Assembly: GCA_016212565.1 (NCBI GenBank)
Contig: JACRFY010000125.1
Location: 1-49,150, forward strand
Length of the DNA stretch: 49,150 bases
Source of the DNA: Magnetospirillum sp.
GTDB lineage: Bacteria > Pseudomonadota > Alphaproteobacteria > Rhodospirillales > Magnetospirillaceae
Reading direction: 5' to 3'
A program made the position numbers and the translations under genes. Below are positions 9,469-20,588 of this stretch, one piece after another; positions within the stretch are counted from its first letter, which is position 1; each line of letters begins with the position of its first letter. The notes below the pieces were generated by a model. That model was not told the DNA's origin, ran no database searches, and saw nothing but the letters and a program-made list of their open reading frames with translations.

Positions 9469-9843
9469 ATGAGCCAAGTCTACGAAGCCCTGATCCCGCC
9501 CTACCGCGCCATCGTCGACCGCCTGATCCATGAGACCGAGGGCGAAGACTGGGAAGTGCGCCGTGCCTACCTCGCCAGCGTCTACGCCACCTTGGCCAAC
9601 CGCCAGGGACGCGTGGTGGTGGTCATCGATCCCGAGACCGATCTGTCCGGCATCATCGCCGCGGTGATCGAGCGGGCCGGCGAGCCGTCGATCGCCGGCC
9701 GGCTCCAGGCCGGCATCTACGCCGCCTCGGCCAAGCCCGAGCATCGCCAGGCCTCGCAGGCGTGGTTCGACGACCATCCGGCGGAATACGAGCGCATCAC
9801 CGTCGAGCTCACCGCCGGCAACGGCACCCGGCGCCTCAACTGA
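9469..9843 (+). CDS. Conserved-looking hypothetical protein
   Basis: A 124-aa acidic soluble protein starting at ATG 9469 after a modest GGAGAA sequence. It has an alternating helical pattern with a hydrophobic strand RVVVVIDPETD in the middle and no signal peptide, TM segment or recognised motif. It follows the NDUFS4-like gene by 72 bp on the same strand and could be cotranscribed with it. Codon usage matches the surrounding GC-rich genes, which supports it being real. I do not recognise the family and assign no function. Confidence 0.6.
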   Translation: MSQVYEALIPPYRAIVDRLIHETEGEDWEVRRAYLASVYATLANRQGRVVVVIDPETDLSGIIAAVIERAGEPSIAGRLQAGIYAASAKPEHRQASQAWFDDHPAEYERITVELTAGNGTRRLN

Positions 9844-9884
9844 ACCGGCAGCAGTTCTCCTTATGGCGTCAGGGAGGCCATCTT

Positions 9885-10038
9885 TCCCTCGCCCGCTTGC
9901 GGGAGAGGGTGCCGAGCGCAAGCGAGGCGGGTGATGGCGCGCGCGTCGGCGCGCCATCCGACTCGTTCGCTGGCGCGAGGCCCGCACTGGCGTGCGAGCC
10001 GCCCTCACCCCGACCCTCTCCCGCAAGCGGGCGAGGGA
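9885..10038. repeat. 26-bp perfect inverted repeat element
   Basis: TCCCTCGCCCGCTTGCGGGA plus GAGGGT at 9885-9910 is the exact reverse complement of 10013-10038, with about 102 bp between that also contains smaller palindromes (GGCGCGC..GCGCGCC). It fills most of the 293-bp gap between the hypothetical gene and the metallopeptidase. Similar CTCTCCCGCAAGCGGG palindromes are common intergenic repeats in Alphaproteobacteria. No ORF in the gap looks real. Confidence 0.85.
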
Positions 10039-10075
10039 GGAAAAGGCCGTAATGAGAACCGCTGCTGAACCGGGG

Positions 10076-10105
10076 CTGACGACAATCCCGCCGACGTGGT
10101 ACGAT
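10076..10105 (+). promoter_or_regulatory. Possible sigma-70 promoter for the metallopeptidase
   Basis: CTGACG, an 18-nt spacer and TACGAT form a plausible -35/-10 pair ending about 31 nt before the ATG at 10137. The match is moderate and was found by eye only. Confidence 0.35.
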
Positions 10106-10136
10106 ATCCTCCTGCGATCTCGAAGCGGGGGAATCG

Positions 10137-11039
10137 ATGTCCGTACAGCCTCTGGATCGGCGGGCGTTCGTCCGCCTGTTCGCCGCCATCGCCGCCGCCA
10201 CCGCCTGCCCCGCCTGCCGCGGCGCCCAGGCCCAGGACTGGGGCTCGCCGTGGGGCGGCAGCGCGCCCGTCGACCGCCGCCCGCCGCCGCCCAGCGGCGG
10301 ACCATTCGAGTCGCCGCCCAGCGGCGGGCCATTCGAGTCGCCGTGGCCCGACCAAGCCCCGCAGCGGCAGCAACGGCCGGACGAACGGGGGGCGCGCGCC
10401 GAGTGGGGCGATGGGCCGGTCGGCTGCCTGGTCCCCGCCAATGCCAAGCCCGGTTCTCCCGCCGCCCGGAAATTGCAGCGATGGTTCGACAGCCCGCTGG
10501 ACTCCTCGGGGAATGCCGCCCTCGATGGGGTGATGTATGCCGAAGCCGAATTGCTCGGCGCCATGATGGGCGTGGCGCCGAAATTCGGCTTCTACAACGA
10601 CGACGACCATGACAATGCCTTTTCGACGCCGCGCCATGACATTCCCGGCTCGGCCCACGGCACCATTCTGTTCGGACTGAACCTGCTGTCGAAGACGCTC
10701 CGCAACCACGGGCAGAGCGCGGTGATCGGCGTCATGGCCCACGAATGGGGCCACAGCCTGCAATTCGTCCGCCTGGCAACACAGGTTCCCGGCAAGCCGT
10801 GGGAGCTTCAGGCCGATTATCTGTCCGGCTGGTATCTGGGCAGCAAGGGCAACCTGTCCGTCGAGGTCGAGCGGACCCAAAAGCAGTTCTTCGCCCTCGG
10901 CGACTTCAATTACAACGCTCCGGGCCACCATGGCACGCCGGCCGAACGGTTGGCCGCCTTCACCGGCGGACACGCCGACGGCGGCCTGCCGCTCGCCGCC
11001 GCCTTCGAACGCAGCCGAATCCGCTATCGGGCGGGGTGA
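10137..11039 (+). CDS. Exported neutral zinc metallopeptidase (HExxH)
   Basis: A 300-aa protein with a twin-arginine-like leader (RRAFVRLF, then an Ala-rich core ending near GAQA at residue 32), a low-complexity Pro/Gly linker and a catalytic domain. The zinc site is AHEWGHSLQ (His202, Glu203, His206), and PWELQADYLSGWYLG supplies the downstream acidic ligand (Glu223). This fits the putative neutral zinc metallopeptidase family (YpfJ-like). Export suggests a periplasmic or envelope role; the substrate is unknown. The linker contains PPSGGPFES twice, from a 27-bp direct repeat. It converges with ftsZ across a 134-bp gap. Confidence 0.85.
   Translation: MSVQPLDRRAFVRLFAAIAAATACPACRGAQAQDWGSPWGGSAPVDRRPPPPSGGPFESPPSGGPFESPWPDQAPQRQQRPDERGARAEWGDGPVGCLVPANAKPGSPAARKLQRWFDSPLDSSGNAALDGVMYAEAELLGAMMGVAPKFGFYNDDDHDNAFSTPRHDIPGSAHGTILFGLNLLSKTLRNHGQSAVIGVMAHEWGHSLQFVRLATQVPGKPWELQADYLSGWYLGSKGNLSVEVERTQKQFFALGDFNYNAPGHHGTPAERLAAFTGGHADGGLPLAAAFERSRIRYRAG
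10287..10340 (+). repeat. 27-bp coding direct repeat in the metallopeptidase linker
   Basis: Two adjacent 27-nt units (CCGCCCAGCGGCGG.CCATTCGAGTCG) differ at one base and encode a duplicated PPSGGPFES in the linker between signal peptide and protease domain. The duplication is in frame. Confidence 0.9.
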
Positions 11040-11110
11040 GGCCTCGGGGCGCCATGGGTGGCGGGATCGACACCATATGGCACGCTCTTTCCGCGCCCAT
11101 GCTGGGCGCA

Positions 11111-11142
11111 CAAAAAATGCGGCGGGACCGAAGTCCCGCCGC
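11111..11142 (-). terminator. Intrinsic terminator of ftsZ and the dcw cluster
   Basis: On the minus strand a perfect 10-bp stem (GCGGCGGGAC / GTCCCGCCGC) closed by a TTCG tetraloop is followed by ATTTTTTG. It lies 31 bp past the ftsZ stop. Stem, stable loop and T-run make a textbook Rho-independent terminator. Confidence 0.93.
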
Positions 11143-11173
11143 AGGTCTTGGCAGCGGAAGAGCGGTTGCCCTG

Positions 11174-12730
11174 TTAGTTGGCCTGCCGGCGCAAAAACGC
11201 CGGAATCGACAGGTCGTCGCCCTGGCGGGGCGCGGCGGCCGCGGTGTCGCGACGGGGCTCCAGACGAGCCGGCGGCGGCGGGGCGACGGTCGGCTCCTCC
11301 TCGCGGGCGGCCGGACGGCGCGGACTGACCAGCCGTTCGAACAGCGAGGGCGCCCGACGGGTGTCGTGCTCGGCCCGGGCGACATCGTGGTGATGCGAGG
11401 CCAGCGGGCGCGAGCTTTCGGCGATGTCGGTCAAGGCCTTCGACAGCGCGTTCATGTCCGGCAGATTGGCCGGCTGCCGGGTCAGCACCGGCTCGGCGCG
11501 CTGCGGCGGCGCGGCGATCGGCAGCTCCGGTTCGGCCGCCTTGGCGGCATGGCGCGGTGCATGGTGGCGGACCGGCTCGGTCTGCGCCGGTGCCGACTGC
11601 GACGCCACGGCGGCTTGCGGCGCCGAGGCGGCGGCCGCCGTCGCCTGCGGACGGAACGGCGCCTCGGCCGGCTTGGGCGGAGCCGCCGGCCGCACGCGCG
11701 CCGGACCGGGGCTGGGAGCGACATGCAACGGCGCCTGCTGCGGCACCGGCTTGGGCGCCACCGCGCCTTCGGCCTGGATGCCGGTGGCGACCACCGACAC
11801 GCGCATGCGGCCGTGCAGGCGTTCGTCGAAGGTCGAGCCGAAGATGATGTTGGCGTCGGGGTCGACTTCGTTGCGGATACGGTTGGCCGCCTCGTCGACC
11901 TCGAACAGGGTCATGTCCAGGCCGCCGGTGATGTTGATCAACACCCCCTTGGCGCCCTTCATCGAGGTGTCGTCGAGCAACGGATTGGAGATCGCCGCCT
12001 CGGCGGCCTCGATGGCGCGCTTCTCGCCCTCGGCCTCGCCGGTGCCCATCATCGCCTTGCCCATCTCGCCCATCACCGTGCGGATATCGGCGAAGTCGAG
12101 GTTGATCAGGCCGGGCATGATCATCAGGTCGGTGACCCCGCGCACGCCCGAATGCAGCACGTCGTCGGCCATCTTGAAGGCATCGGCGAAGGTGGTGCGC
12201 TCGGTGGCGACGCGGAACAGATTCTGGTTGGGGATGATGATCAGGGTGTCGACATATTGCGACAGCTCCTCGATCCCCGCCTCGGCGGTGCGCATGCGGT
12301 GCGCGCCCTCGAAGTGGAAGGGCTTGGTGACCACCCCGACGGTGAGGATGCCCGAATCGCGGGCGGCGCGGGCGATCACCGGGGCGGCGCCGGTGCCGGT
12401 GCCGCCGCCCATGCCGGCGGTGATGAACACCATGTTGACGCCGACCAGATAGCGGGCGATCTCTTCGAGGCTCTCCTCGGCGGCGGCGCGGCCGACATCG
12501 GGACGCGAGCCGGCGCCCAACCCCTGGGTGAGGGCGTTGCCGAGCTGGATCCGCCGCTCGGTGCGGGCCCCGGCCAGCGACTGGGCGTCGGTGTTGGCGA
12601 CCATGAACTCGACGCCTTCCAACTTGGAGGCGATCATGTTGTTGACGGCGTTACCGCCGGCACCGCCGACGCCGATCACCGTGATCCTCGGCTTGAGCTC
12701 CTCTTGAGCCCCGGGCAGGAATTGCAGCAT
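11174..12730 (-). CDS. ftsZ: Cell division GTPase FtsZ
   Basis: A 518-aa tubulin homologue that polymerises into the Z-ring at midcell. The N-terminal GTPase domain has [12 protein letters not shown], the tubulin signature GGGTGTG (108-114) and the T7-loop NLDFADIR. A long Pro/Ala-rich disordered linker occupies roughly residues 325-500, and the protein ends with the conserved C-terminal peptide IPAFLRRQ, which binds FtsA and other partners. The length is typical of alphaproteobacterial FtsZ with its long linker. The ATG at 12730 is preceded by GGAGG at 9 nt spacing; the track ORF begins 17 codons earlier in frame. It is the last gene of the dcw cluster, ending at a strong terminator. Confidence 0.98.
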   Translation of the reverse strand: MLQFLPGAQEELKPRITVIGVGGAGGNAVNNMIASKLEGVEFMVANTDAQSLAGARTERRIQLGNALTQGLGAGSRPDVGRAAAEESLEEIARYLVGVNMVFITAGMGGGTGTGAAPVIARAARDSGILTVGVVTKPFHFEGAHRMRTAEAGIEELSQYVDTLIIIPNQNLFRVATERTTFADAFKMADDVLHSGVRGVTDLMIMPGLINLDFADIRTVMGEMGKAMMGTGEAEGEKRAIEAAEAAISNPLLDDTSMKGAKGVLINITGGLDMTLFEVDEAANRIRNEVDPDANIIFGSTFDERLHGRMRVSVVATGIQAEGAVAPKPVPQQAPLHVAPSPGPARVRPAAPPKPAEAPFRPQATAAAASAPQAAVASQSAPAQTEPVRHHAPRHAAKAAEPELPIAAPPQRAEPVLTRQPANLPDMNALSKALTDIAESSRPLASHHHDVARAEHDTRRAPSLFERLVSPRRPAAREEEPTVAPPPPARLEPRRDTAAAAPRQGDDLSIPAFLRRQAN

Positions 12731-12784
12731 CTTGTTCACCCTCCGCGCTACCAATAGCCTTTTTCGTTTCGGCTTTGTCAATAT

Positions 12785-14023
12785 CTAGAAATTGTTTTTT
12801 AACCACGTTCCGATCCGCCCCCAGCCGCCGCCCTCGTCCGCCTCGCGGACCGGCCGCCGGCCGCGGGAAACGGCGCTACGGTGGGCCAGCGCATAGCGGA
12901 TGAGGCCCGCACAGGTGGAAAACGCCGGGCCGCCGGTGGCTTCGGGCAACCCGTGAAAGGCGATCGGCCGACCGAGCCGGACCTGCTTGTCCAGCACCAG
13001 CTGGGCGAGGTCGCGCACCCCCTGCATCTGACTGGCACCGCCGGTGAGGACGACGCGGCGCCCGGCCAGCTTGTCGAAGCCGGCCTCCTGGAGATGGGTG
13101 CGCACCAGTTCGAAGGTCTCCTCCAGCCGCGGCTGGATGATCTGGATCAGCATCGAGCGCGCCACCTGATTGGAGGCGCCGTCCTCGTCCTCGCCGACGA
13201 GGGGGACCTTGAGCATCTCGCGGTCGTCGGCGGGGGTGGGAATGGCCGAGCCGTACAGCGTCTTCATCCGCTCGGCATGGGCGATGGGCGTCGACAGGCC
13301 GCGGGCGATGTCGCTGGTGACATGGGCGCCGCCGACGGCGATGACCTCGGTGTGCACCAGTTGCCCGGCGAGGAACACCGCCAGCGAGGTGGTGCCGCCG
13401 CCCATGTCGATGCAGGTGACGCCCAGTTCCTTCTCGTCCTCGACCAGGCAGGCGAGGCCCGAGGCATAGGGACTGACCACCCGTGATTCGATGTCGAGGT
13501 GGCAGCGGTTGACCACCGTGGCCAGATTGCGCAGCGGGCCGGTGGCGGCGGTGACCAGATGGATGGCGACCCCGACCCGCTCGCCGAACATGCCGCGCGG
13601 GTCGCGGATGCCTTCGTTGCCGTCGATGGTGTAGTCGACGGGGATGGCGTGGACCAGCTCGCGCTCGGCGGTCTCGTGCTGGGCGCGGCCGTGGTCGAGC
13701 ATCTGGCGCAGATCGGCCTCGGCGCCCGGGTGACCGTGGGTCAGCAGCTCGACCTTGACGTTGGCCGAGGCGGGCTGGCCGCCCGAGGCGTTCATCACCA
13801 CCGAGCGGATCCGCTCGCCGTGCATTTCCTCGGCCGCCTCGACGGCGGCGCGGATCGAGGCCTCCAGTTCCTCCATGTCGACCACCGCCCCGGCGCGCAT
13901 GCCGCGGGCCAGGTGATGGCCGATGCCGGCGATGCGCGGGGTGCCGTCGTCCTGCAGGCGCGCGATGAAGCAGCACACCTTGGTGCTGCCCACATCCAGC
14001 GCTGCGATCACCCCGTTGCCCAT
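12785..14023 (-). CDS. ftsA: Cell division protein FtsA
   Basis: A 412-aa actin-like ATPase that tethers FtsZ to the membrane and recruits later divisome proteins. The N-terminal ALDVGSTKVCC phosphate-1 motif, the CIDMGGGTTSLAVF phosphate-2 motif and VVLTGGASQMQG adenosine motif are visible. The C-terminus (GRIGTWLKNNF) is the amphipathic membrane-targeting helix. The ATG at 14023 gives the family N-terminus. The gene lies 22 bp after ftsQ and 54 bp before ftsZ, the normal dcw order. Confidence 0.97.
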   Translation of the reverse strand: MGNGVIAALDVGSTKVCCFIARLQDDGTPRIAGIGHHLARGMRAGAVVDMEELEASIRAAVEAAEEMHGERIRSVVMNASGGQPASANVKVELLTHGHPGAEADLRQMLDHGRAQHETAERELVHAIPVDYTIDGNEGIRDPRGMFGERVGVAIHLVTAATGPLRNLATVVNRCHLDIESRVVSPYASGLACLVEDEKELGVTCIDMGGGTTSLAVFLAGQLVHTEVIAVGGAHVTSDIARGLSTPIAHAERMKTLYGSAIPTPADDREMLKVPLVGEDEDGASNQVARSMLIQIIQPRLEETFELVRTHLQEAGFDKLAGRRVVLTGGASQMQGVRDLAQLVLDKQVRLGRPIAFHGLPEATGGPAFSTCAGLIRYALAHRSAVSRGRRPVREADEGGGWGRIGTWLKNNF

Positions 14024-14045
14024 GGCGGTTCCTGCCTCCGTCCCG

Positions 14046-14933
14046 TCAGTCGCCGCGCCGCTCGGCGGCGGCGGGTGCGCGCCCGGCCTGGAGCCACAGC
14101 CGGTCGGGCTGGCGCAGGTCGATGGCGGCGGGGTTCTTGGCGGTGAGCTGGTGCCGGCGCTCCAACTCGGCGAAACGGTGCCAGGCCGAGGCGGCGTCGT
14201 CCTCGGGCAGCTTGATGGTGGTGCCGCTCTCGGGATGGTCGAGGCGGATGTCCCAGCGGCGGTCGCCGACGCGGATCGCCGCCTTAACGCGGGCTTCCAG
14301 CTCCGGCTCGCCCGCCAGCAGGGCCCGCAGTCCGGCGGCGGCGCCCGGCGCCCCCTCCCCGACCACCAGCGGCAGGGCCTCGTAGCCGTCGACGGCGCCG
14401 GGGATCTGGCGGCCCTCCTTGTCGACGAGGACGAAGCGGCCCTGCGACTGCCACAGCGCCACCGGCTGACGCTCGGCGAGGACGATGTGGATGGCGGTGG
14501 GCAGACGGCGCTCGACGGCAGCGGCGCGCACCGAGGGAATCGCCTCCAGCCGCTGCTTGGCGAGGGCAATGTCGAGGCCGAAGATCGGATCGCCGTGGTG
14601 CACGCCCAGCGCCGCCACCACCTGCTCGACCGGGGTACGGCTGCGGCCGGTGACGGCGATGTCTTCGATGCGGAAGCCGGCGACGGCGGTAAGGGCGAAC
14701 ACGCCGTCGACCACCCCCTGGGCGAGGCGATGGGGCAGACGGTTGGTCCAGGTGGCGGCCAGCAGGCCGACCACCACCACCGCGGCCAAGGCGATGCCGG
14801 CGCCCTTCTGCACCGGCGTCAGCGGCAGGCGCGGCGGCGGGCGACGGCGCCGGGCCTCGGGCGCGCTGCGCGGCGCCGGACGCGGGGCACCGGGACGGTC
14901 CTCGGGGGTGATGACGATGTCGCTGTCGTTCAT
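14046..14933 (-). CDS. ftsQ: Cell division protein FtsQ
   Basis: A 295-aa bitopic inner-membrane protein that links early and late divisome assembly. It has a basic, Pro-rich cytoplasmic tail (1-40), one TM helix (about 44-62), a POTRA domain (about 85-155, starting IEDIAVTGRSRTP) and a beta domain. The ATG at 14933 was chosen because it overlaps the ddl stop as ATGA, the pattern used throughout this operon; another ATG three codons upstream (14942) is possible. Confidence 0.94.
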   Translation of the reverse strand: MNDSDIVITPEDRPGAPRPAPRSAPEARRRRPPPRLPLTPVQKGAGIALAAVVVVGLLAATWTNRLPHRLAQGVVDGVFALTAVAGFRIEDIAVTGRSRTPVEQVVAALGVHHGDPIFGLDIALAKQRLEAIPSVRAAAVERRLPTAIHIVLAERQPVALWQSQGRFVLVDKEGRQIPGAVDGYEALPLVVGEGAPGAAAGLRALLAGEPELEARVKAAIRVGDRRWDIRLDHPESGTTIKLPEDDAASAWHRFAELERRHQLTAKNPAAIDLRQPDRLWLQAGRAPAAAERRGD

Positions 14934-15846
14934 CCGTCGCATGCGGCGTTCTCCACCATCCAACGAACCAGATCCGGGAAGCCGATGCCGGCATGGGCGG
15001 CGATCTCGGGGACCAGCGAGGTCTCGGTCATCCCGGGCTGGGTGTTGACCTCCAGCACCACCATCCGCGGCTTGCGCCCGGGAACGGTGTCGTCGTAGCG
15101 CAGGTCGGTGCGCGACACGCCGCGGCAGCCGAGGATGCGATGGGCCTGCACGGCGAGAAGGCAGGCCTCGGCGGCGTCGGACGGCGGAATCGGCGCCGGC
15201 ATGACGTGGCGCGAACCGCCGGGGGCATACTTGGCCTCGTAGTCGTAGAAGCCGCGGTCGGAGGTGATTTCGAGCACGCCCAGCGCCCGCTCGCCCATCA
15301 CCGCCACGGTCAGCTCGCGGCCGGGGACGAACGCCTCGACCAGCACCTCGGCACCGTCGAACGGCCACGCGGCGAGCGGATCGCGGGTGTCGCCGGGGCG
15401 GACGATATGGACGCCCACCGACGAGCCTTCGTTGATCGGCTTGACCACATAGGGACGCGGCAGCGGATCGCCCTTGGCCTCGCCCTTCCCGACCACCACC
15501 CCGGCGGCAACCGGGATGCCGGCCTGGGCGAACAGTTGGCGGGCGAAAACCTTGTCCATCGCCGCCGCCGACGCCAGCAGGCCGGAATGGGTGTAGGGAA
15601 TGCCCATCAGGTTGAGCAGCCCCTGGACGCAGCCATCCTCGCCGAAGCGGCCGTGGAGGGCATTGAACACCACGTCGGGACTCTGGGCGGCGATGGCGGC
15701 GGCCAAGGCGGCGGGATCGCGGCCGGCGTCGACGGTGCCGACCGGATAGCCGGCCGCACCCAGCGCCTTGGCCGCCGCCGCGCCGGAGCGCAGGCTGACC
15801 TCCCGCTCGGCCGAGGCGCCGCCCATCAAGACCGTGACCCGCTTGC

Positions 15847-15850
<4 letters not shown>
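14930..15850 (-). CDS. ddl: D-alanine--D-alanine ligase
   Basis: A 306-aa ATP-grasp ligase that makes the D-Ala-D-Ala dipeptide used by MurF. Visible features include the [18 protein letters not shown]-terminus, [23 protein letters not shown], and the metal-binding [14 protein letters not shown] near the C-terminus. The length matches DdlB. The start overlaps the murB stop as ATGA and its stop overlaps the ftsQ start in the same way, indicating translational coupling. Confidence 0.97.
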
Positions 15851-16761
<911 letters not shown>

Positions 16762-16785
16762 GACCAAGCACCTCGCATCAGTCGG

Positions 16786-16903
16786 GCCTCATCCTGAGGA
16801 GGCTGCATCGCAGCCGTCTCGAAGGACGAGGTCCGTGGCACCATCTGTGGTCCGCCTCGTCCTTCGAGACGCACCCCGAACGGGGTGCTCCTCAGGATGA
16901 GGC
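16786..16903. repeat. Nested palindromic element between murC and murB
   Basis: Outer arms GCCTCATCCTGAGGAG and CTCCTCAGGATGAGGC enclose inner arms GTCTCGAAGGACGAGG and CCTCGTCCTTCGAGAC. CTCATCCTGAGGAG/TCGAAGGACGAGG palindromes are a common intergenic repeat of Alphaproteobacteria. Here the element interrupts the dcw operon and could form a strong hairpin in the transcript. Confidence 0.9.
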
Positions 16904-16924
16904 TACGGAGATGCCGAAGGGACG

Positions 16925-18349
16925 TCATTCCGCAGGCTCCTTCACCGGCAGCAGCTCCAGTTCGCCGGGCAAGGCATGGGCCCAGGCGGTGATGTTGCCG
17001 GCGCCCAGGCACACCACCAGGTCGCCGGGGCGGACGATGGGGTCGACCGTGGCGGCCAGCGCCTTGGGCTCGGGCAGGGCGAGGACGTGGCGATGACCGT
17101 GTTCCTGAAGCCCGCGCACCAGATTGTCCTTGTCGAAGCCCTCGATGGGCTGCTCGCCGGCGGCATAGACGTCGGCGACGATCACCGTGTCGGCGTCGTT
17201 GAAGCAGGTGCAGAATTGCTCGAACAGACTGGACAGGCGGGTGTAGCGATGCGGCTGCACCACCGCCACCACCCGGCCGGCGGTGGCCGAGCGGGCGGCC
17301 TTCAGCACGGCGGCGATCTCGACCGGATGGTGGCCGTAATCGTCGATCACCGTCACCCCCTTGGCCTCGCCGGTCTTGGTGAAGCGCCGCTTGACGCCGG
17401 AGAAGCCGGACAGGGCCTTGGTCACCACCGCATCGGACAGCCCCAGTTCATCGGCCACCGCCACCGCCGCCAGCGAATTCTGCACGTTGTGCTCGCCGAA
17501 CATGGGCAGATGGAGGTCGGGGATGGTGCGCACCCCGCCGCTGATGCGGTCGGTGATCACCGCGTCGAAGTGGGCGCCGTCGCGCTCGGTGCGCAGGTTG
17601 ACCGCCCGCACCGTCGCCTGGGGCGAAAAGCCGTAGGTGACGATCTTGCGGTCGAGCACCCGCGGGATCAGCGCCTGGACCTCGGGATGGTCGATGCACA
17701 GGCAGGCGAAGCCGTAGAAGGGAATGTTCTCGACGAAGGTGCGGAAGGCGTCGCGCAGCCGCTCGAAGGAGCCGTAATGGTCCAGGTGCTCGGGATCGAT
17801 GTTGGTGACCACCACCACCGTCGAGGGCAGCTTGACGAAGGTGCCGTCGGACTCGTCGGCCTCGGCGACCAGCCAGTCCGACGCGCCCAGGCGGGCATTG
17901 GTGCCGTAGGCGTTGATGATGCCGCCGTTGATCACCGTGGGGTCGAGCTCGGCCGCTTCGAGCATGGCGGCGATCATCGAGGTGGTGGTGGTCTTGCCGT
18001 GGGTGCCGCCGACGGCGATGGCGTTCTTGAGTCGCATCAGCTCGGCCAGCATCTCGGCGCGGCGCACCACCGGCACCAGGCGGGCGCGGGCGGCGACCAG
18101 TTCCGGGTTGTCGGGCTTGACCGCCGACGACACCACCACCACCCGCGCCTCGTCCAGGTTCTCGGCGGCGTGGCCGATGGACACCGCGATGCCCTTCTTG
18201 CGCAGGCGCTCGACATTATAATTGTCGGCGATGTCCGAGCCCTGGACCTTGTAGCCCAGGTTGACCAGGATCTCGGCGATTCCGGACATGCCGATACCGC
18301 CGATGCCGACGAAATGGATGGTGCCGATGGACAGCGGCATCGTCCTCAT
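16925..18349 (-). CDS. murC: UDP-N-acetylmuramate--L-alanine ligase
   Basis: A 474-aa Mur ligase that adds L-Ala to UDP-MurNAc. The N-terminal [17 protein letters not shown] is the UDP-binding signature of MurC, followed by the P-loop [26 protein letters not shown] and [10 protein letters not shown]. The length is typical. The ATG at 18349 overlaps the murG stop as ATGA; an internal ATG at 18340 (MPLSIG) is also possible. A palindromic element follows the stop before murB. Confidence 0.97.
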   Translation of the reverse strand: MRTMPLSIGTIHFVGIGGIGMSGIAEILVNLGYKVQGSDIADNYNVERLRKKGIAVSIGHAAENLDEARVVVVSSAVKPDNPELVAARARLVPVVRRAEMLAELMRLKNAIAVGGTHGKTTTTSMIAAMLEAAELDPTVINGGIINAYGTNARLGASDWLVAEADESDGTFVKLPSTVVVVTNIDPEHLDHYGSFERLRDAFRTFVENIPFYGFACLCIDHPEVQALIPRVLDRKIVTYGFSPQATVRAVNLRTERDGAHFDAVITDRISGGVRTIPDLHLPMFGEHNVQNSLAAVAVADELGLSDAVVTKALSGFSGVKRRFTKTGEAKGVTVIDDYGHHPVEIAAVLKAARSATAGRVVAVVQPHRYTRLSSLFEQFCTCFNDADTVIVADVYAAGEQPIEGFDKDNLVRGLQEHGHRHVLALPEPKALAATVDPIVRPGDLVVCLGAGNITAWAHALPGELELLPVKEPAE

Positions 18350-19464
18350 GACTGTGACTCCATTTCCTGGTCCGGCAGCGCGACGAGCATGTCGGCGAGA
18401 CGATGCGCGGCATCCGGTCGTCCGGAGGTCCGCGCGCATGCCGCCGCGCGGGCCAAGGTGCCGGGCTGCGTGAACAACGATTCGAGGCGAGCCGCCAGGA
18501 CCGGCGCGGTGAAGGCGGCCGACGGGATCAGCCAGCCGCCGCCGGCCTCGTCGAGGGCGTGGGCATTGGCCGTCTGATGGTCGTCAATGGCATGCGGATA
18601 AGGCACGAGGATGGCAGGCCGCCCCAGGGCGGTAACCTCGGCCATGGTCGAGGCGCCCGAGCGGGCGATGACCAGATGGGCGGCGGCCAGGCGCTCGGGG
18701 ACATCGGCGAAGAAGGTCTCCAGCGTCGCGTCGATGCCGGTGCCGCCATAGGCGGCGCGGACGGCGTCGAGATCCTCGGGGCGGCATTGCTGGCTGATGG
18801 CGATGCGGCGGCGCAGGCCCTCGGGCAGCGCGGCCAGGGCCGCCGGCACCACCTCGGACAATTGCCGCGCCCCCTGGCTGCCGCCGAGGACCAAAAGACG
18901 GATCGGGCCGGCGTCGCCGAGCGCCGGATAGGGCGAATCGCGCAACGCCGCCACCGCCGGCCGCACCGGCATTCCGGTATGAACCACCTTGGTCCGGAGT
19001 CGGGCGTCGATGTGCTCGACCTCGGCGAACGAGGTGGCGAGACGGCGGACATAGGGGGCCAGCAGCCGGTTGGCGCGCCCCAACACCGCATTCTGCTCGT
19101 GGATGGCGGTCGGCACGCCGGCAAGGGCGGCGGCGACCATGGTCGGCACCGAGGCATAGCCGCCGAAGCCGACCACCACCGCGGGCTTGAGCCGGCTCAC
19201 CAGCAGCCGCGCCTGGATCACCCCCAGGCCCAGCTCGGCGACTCCCTTGAGACGCGCGGCCAGGCCGCGCCCGGCGATGCCGCCGGCCGAGATGCGGTGG
19301 GTCTCCAGCTTGCCCAGCGTACCGCCATAGGCCTGGCCGCGCCGGTCGGTGACCAGCCCGAGACGCCAGCCGCGGTCGATCAACTCGGCGGCGACCGCCT
19401 CGGCGGGGAAGACATGACCGCCGGTGCCACCGGCGGCGAGAAGAATCAGGGGAGTCCGACTCAT
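18346..19464 (-). CDS. murG: UDP-GlcNAc:undecaprenyl-PP-MurNAc-pentapeptide transferase MurG
   Basis: A 372-aa GT28 glycosyltransferase at the cytoplasmic face of the membrane that converts lipid I to lipid II. It shows the N-terminal [10 protein letters not shown] loop, [29 protein letters not shown] and the UDP-binding [10 protein letters not shown] region with the following [10 protein letters not shown]. It is ATGA-coupled to ftsW upstream and to murC downstream. Confidence 0.97.
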   Translation of the reverse strand: MSRTPLILLAAGGTGGHVFPAEAVAAELIDRGWRLGLVTDRRGQAYGGTLGKLETHRISAGGIAGRGLAARLKGVAELGLGVIQARLLVSRLKPAVVVGFGGYASVPTMVAAALAGVPTAIHEQNAVLGRANRLLAPYVRRLATSFAEVEHIDARLRTKVVHTGMPVRPAVAALRDSPYPALGDAGPIRLLVLGGSQGARQLSEVVPAALAALPEGLRRRIAISQQCRPEDLDAVRAAYGGTGIDATLETFFADVPERLAAAHLVIARSGASTMAEVTALGRPAILVPYPHAIDDHQTANAHALDEAGGGWLIPSAAFTAPVLAARLESLFTQPGTLARAAACARTSGRPDAAHRLADMLVALPDQEMESQS

Positions 19465-20588
19465 CGCTCACCCTCCGAGCCATAGCGAATGCGGGTCAGG
19501 GCCAGCGCCATCCCCATGCCGAAGGCCAGCGCCAGCAGCGACGAGCCGCCGTAGGAGATGAACGGCAGCGTCATTCCCTTGGTCGGCATCAGCCGCAGCG
19601 TCGAGGCCATGTTGATCAGCGCCTGCAATCCGAACTGGGTCAGCAGGCCGGCGGCGGCGAGGACCACGAACAGGTTGTCCTCGCGCAGCAGGCGCGAGAA
19701 GCCGCGCACCAGAATCAGGGCGAACAGCACCACCATCAGCAGGCACAGCAGCACCCCGAACTCCTCGCCGGCCACCGCCAGGATGAAGTCGGTATGGGCG
19801 TCGGGCAGCACCTGCTTGACCCGCCCCTCGCCGGGGCCGACGCCGAACACGCCGCCGTGGCGGAAGGCATTCAGCGCAGTAGTGATCTGATAGGCGTCGC
19901 CGCCCACCGCATCGGGATGGAGGAAACGGTCGACCCGCAGCCGTACGTGCGAGAAGCTGGCATAGGCGCCGGCCCCGCCGACCACCGCCAGGGCGCCGAC
20001 CGCGCCGACCGCCGCCATCGGCAGTCCGGCGAGGAAGATCTCGACCAGGAAGATGGCGGTCACCACCAGGGTCTGGCCGACATCCGGCTCCAGCAGCAGC
20101 AGCACCGCCACCACGCCGTAGAGCCCCGCCGCCACCCAGCGCCCGGGAAAGTCGGGATCCGCGCGCGATCCGGCCAGCATCCAGGCGGCGACCACGGCGA
20201 AGGCCGGCTTGACGAATTCCGAGGGCTGCAACGACAGCCCGCCGATCTGCAACCAGCGGACCGAGCCCTTGACCTGCACCCCGGCGACCAGCACCAGGGC
20301 CATCATCGCCACCGCGACGACGAAGGCCACCGCGCCGACACGGCGCACCTCGCGCGGGCCCAGCAGCGACATCGCCACCATCACCGCCAGCGCCGGGACC
20401 AGGAAGGCGAACTGGCGGCGGACGAAATGGAACGACTCGGCCCGCAGGCGCTCGGCCACCGCCGGGCTGGCGGCCATGGTCAACAGCACGCCGATGCCGA
20501 TCAGCACCAGCAGCGCCACCAGCGACCAGCGGTCGACGGTCCACCACCAACGGCCCAGGGTCGAGGTATCGGTGCGGCGGAAGCTCAT
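19461..20588 (-). CDS. ftsW: SEDS peptidoglycan glycosyltransferase FtsW
   Basis: A 375-aa polytopic membrane protein of the SEDS family, the septal peptidoglycan polymerase that works with FtsI. About ten hydrophobic helices are visible, along with SEDS signatures such as GGLSLQPSEFVKPAF, LEPDVGQT, NAFRHGGVFGVGPGEG, DFILAVAGEEFG and GMTLPFISYGGSS. It is ATGA-coupled to murD and murG. Confidence 0.97.
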   Translation of the reverse strand: MSFRRTDTSTLGRWWWTVDRWSLVALLVLIGIGVLLTMAASPAVAERLRAESFHFVRRQFAFLVPALAVMVAMSLLGPREVRRVGAVAFVVAVAMMALVLVAGVQVKGSVRWLQIGGLSLQPSEFVKPAFAVVAAWMLAGSRADPDFPGRWVAAGLYGVVAVLLLLEPDVGQTLVVTAIFLVEIFLAGLPMAAVGAVGALAVVGGAGAYASFSHVRLRVDRFLHPDAVGGDAYQITTALNAFRHGGVFGVGPGEGRVKQVLPDAHTDFILAVAGEEFGVLLCLLMVVLFALILVRGFSRLLREDNLFVVLAAAGLLTQFGLQALINMASTLRLMPTKGMTLPFISYGGSSLLALAFGMGMALALTRIRYGSEGER

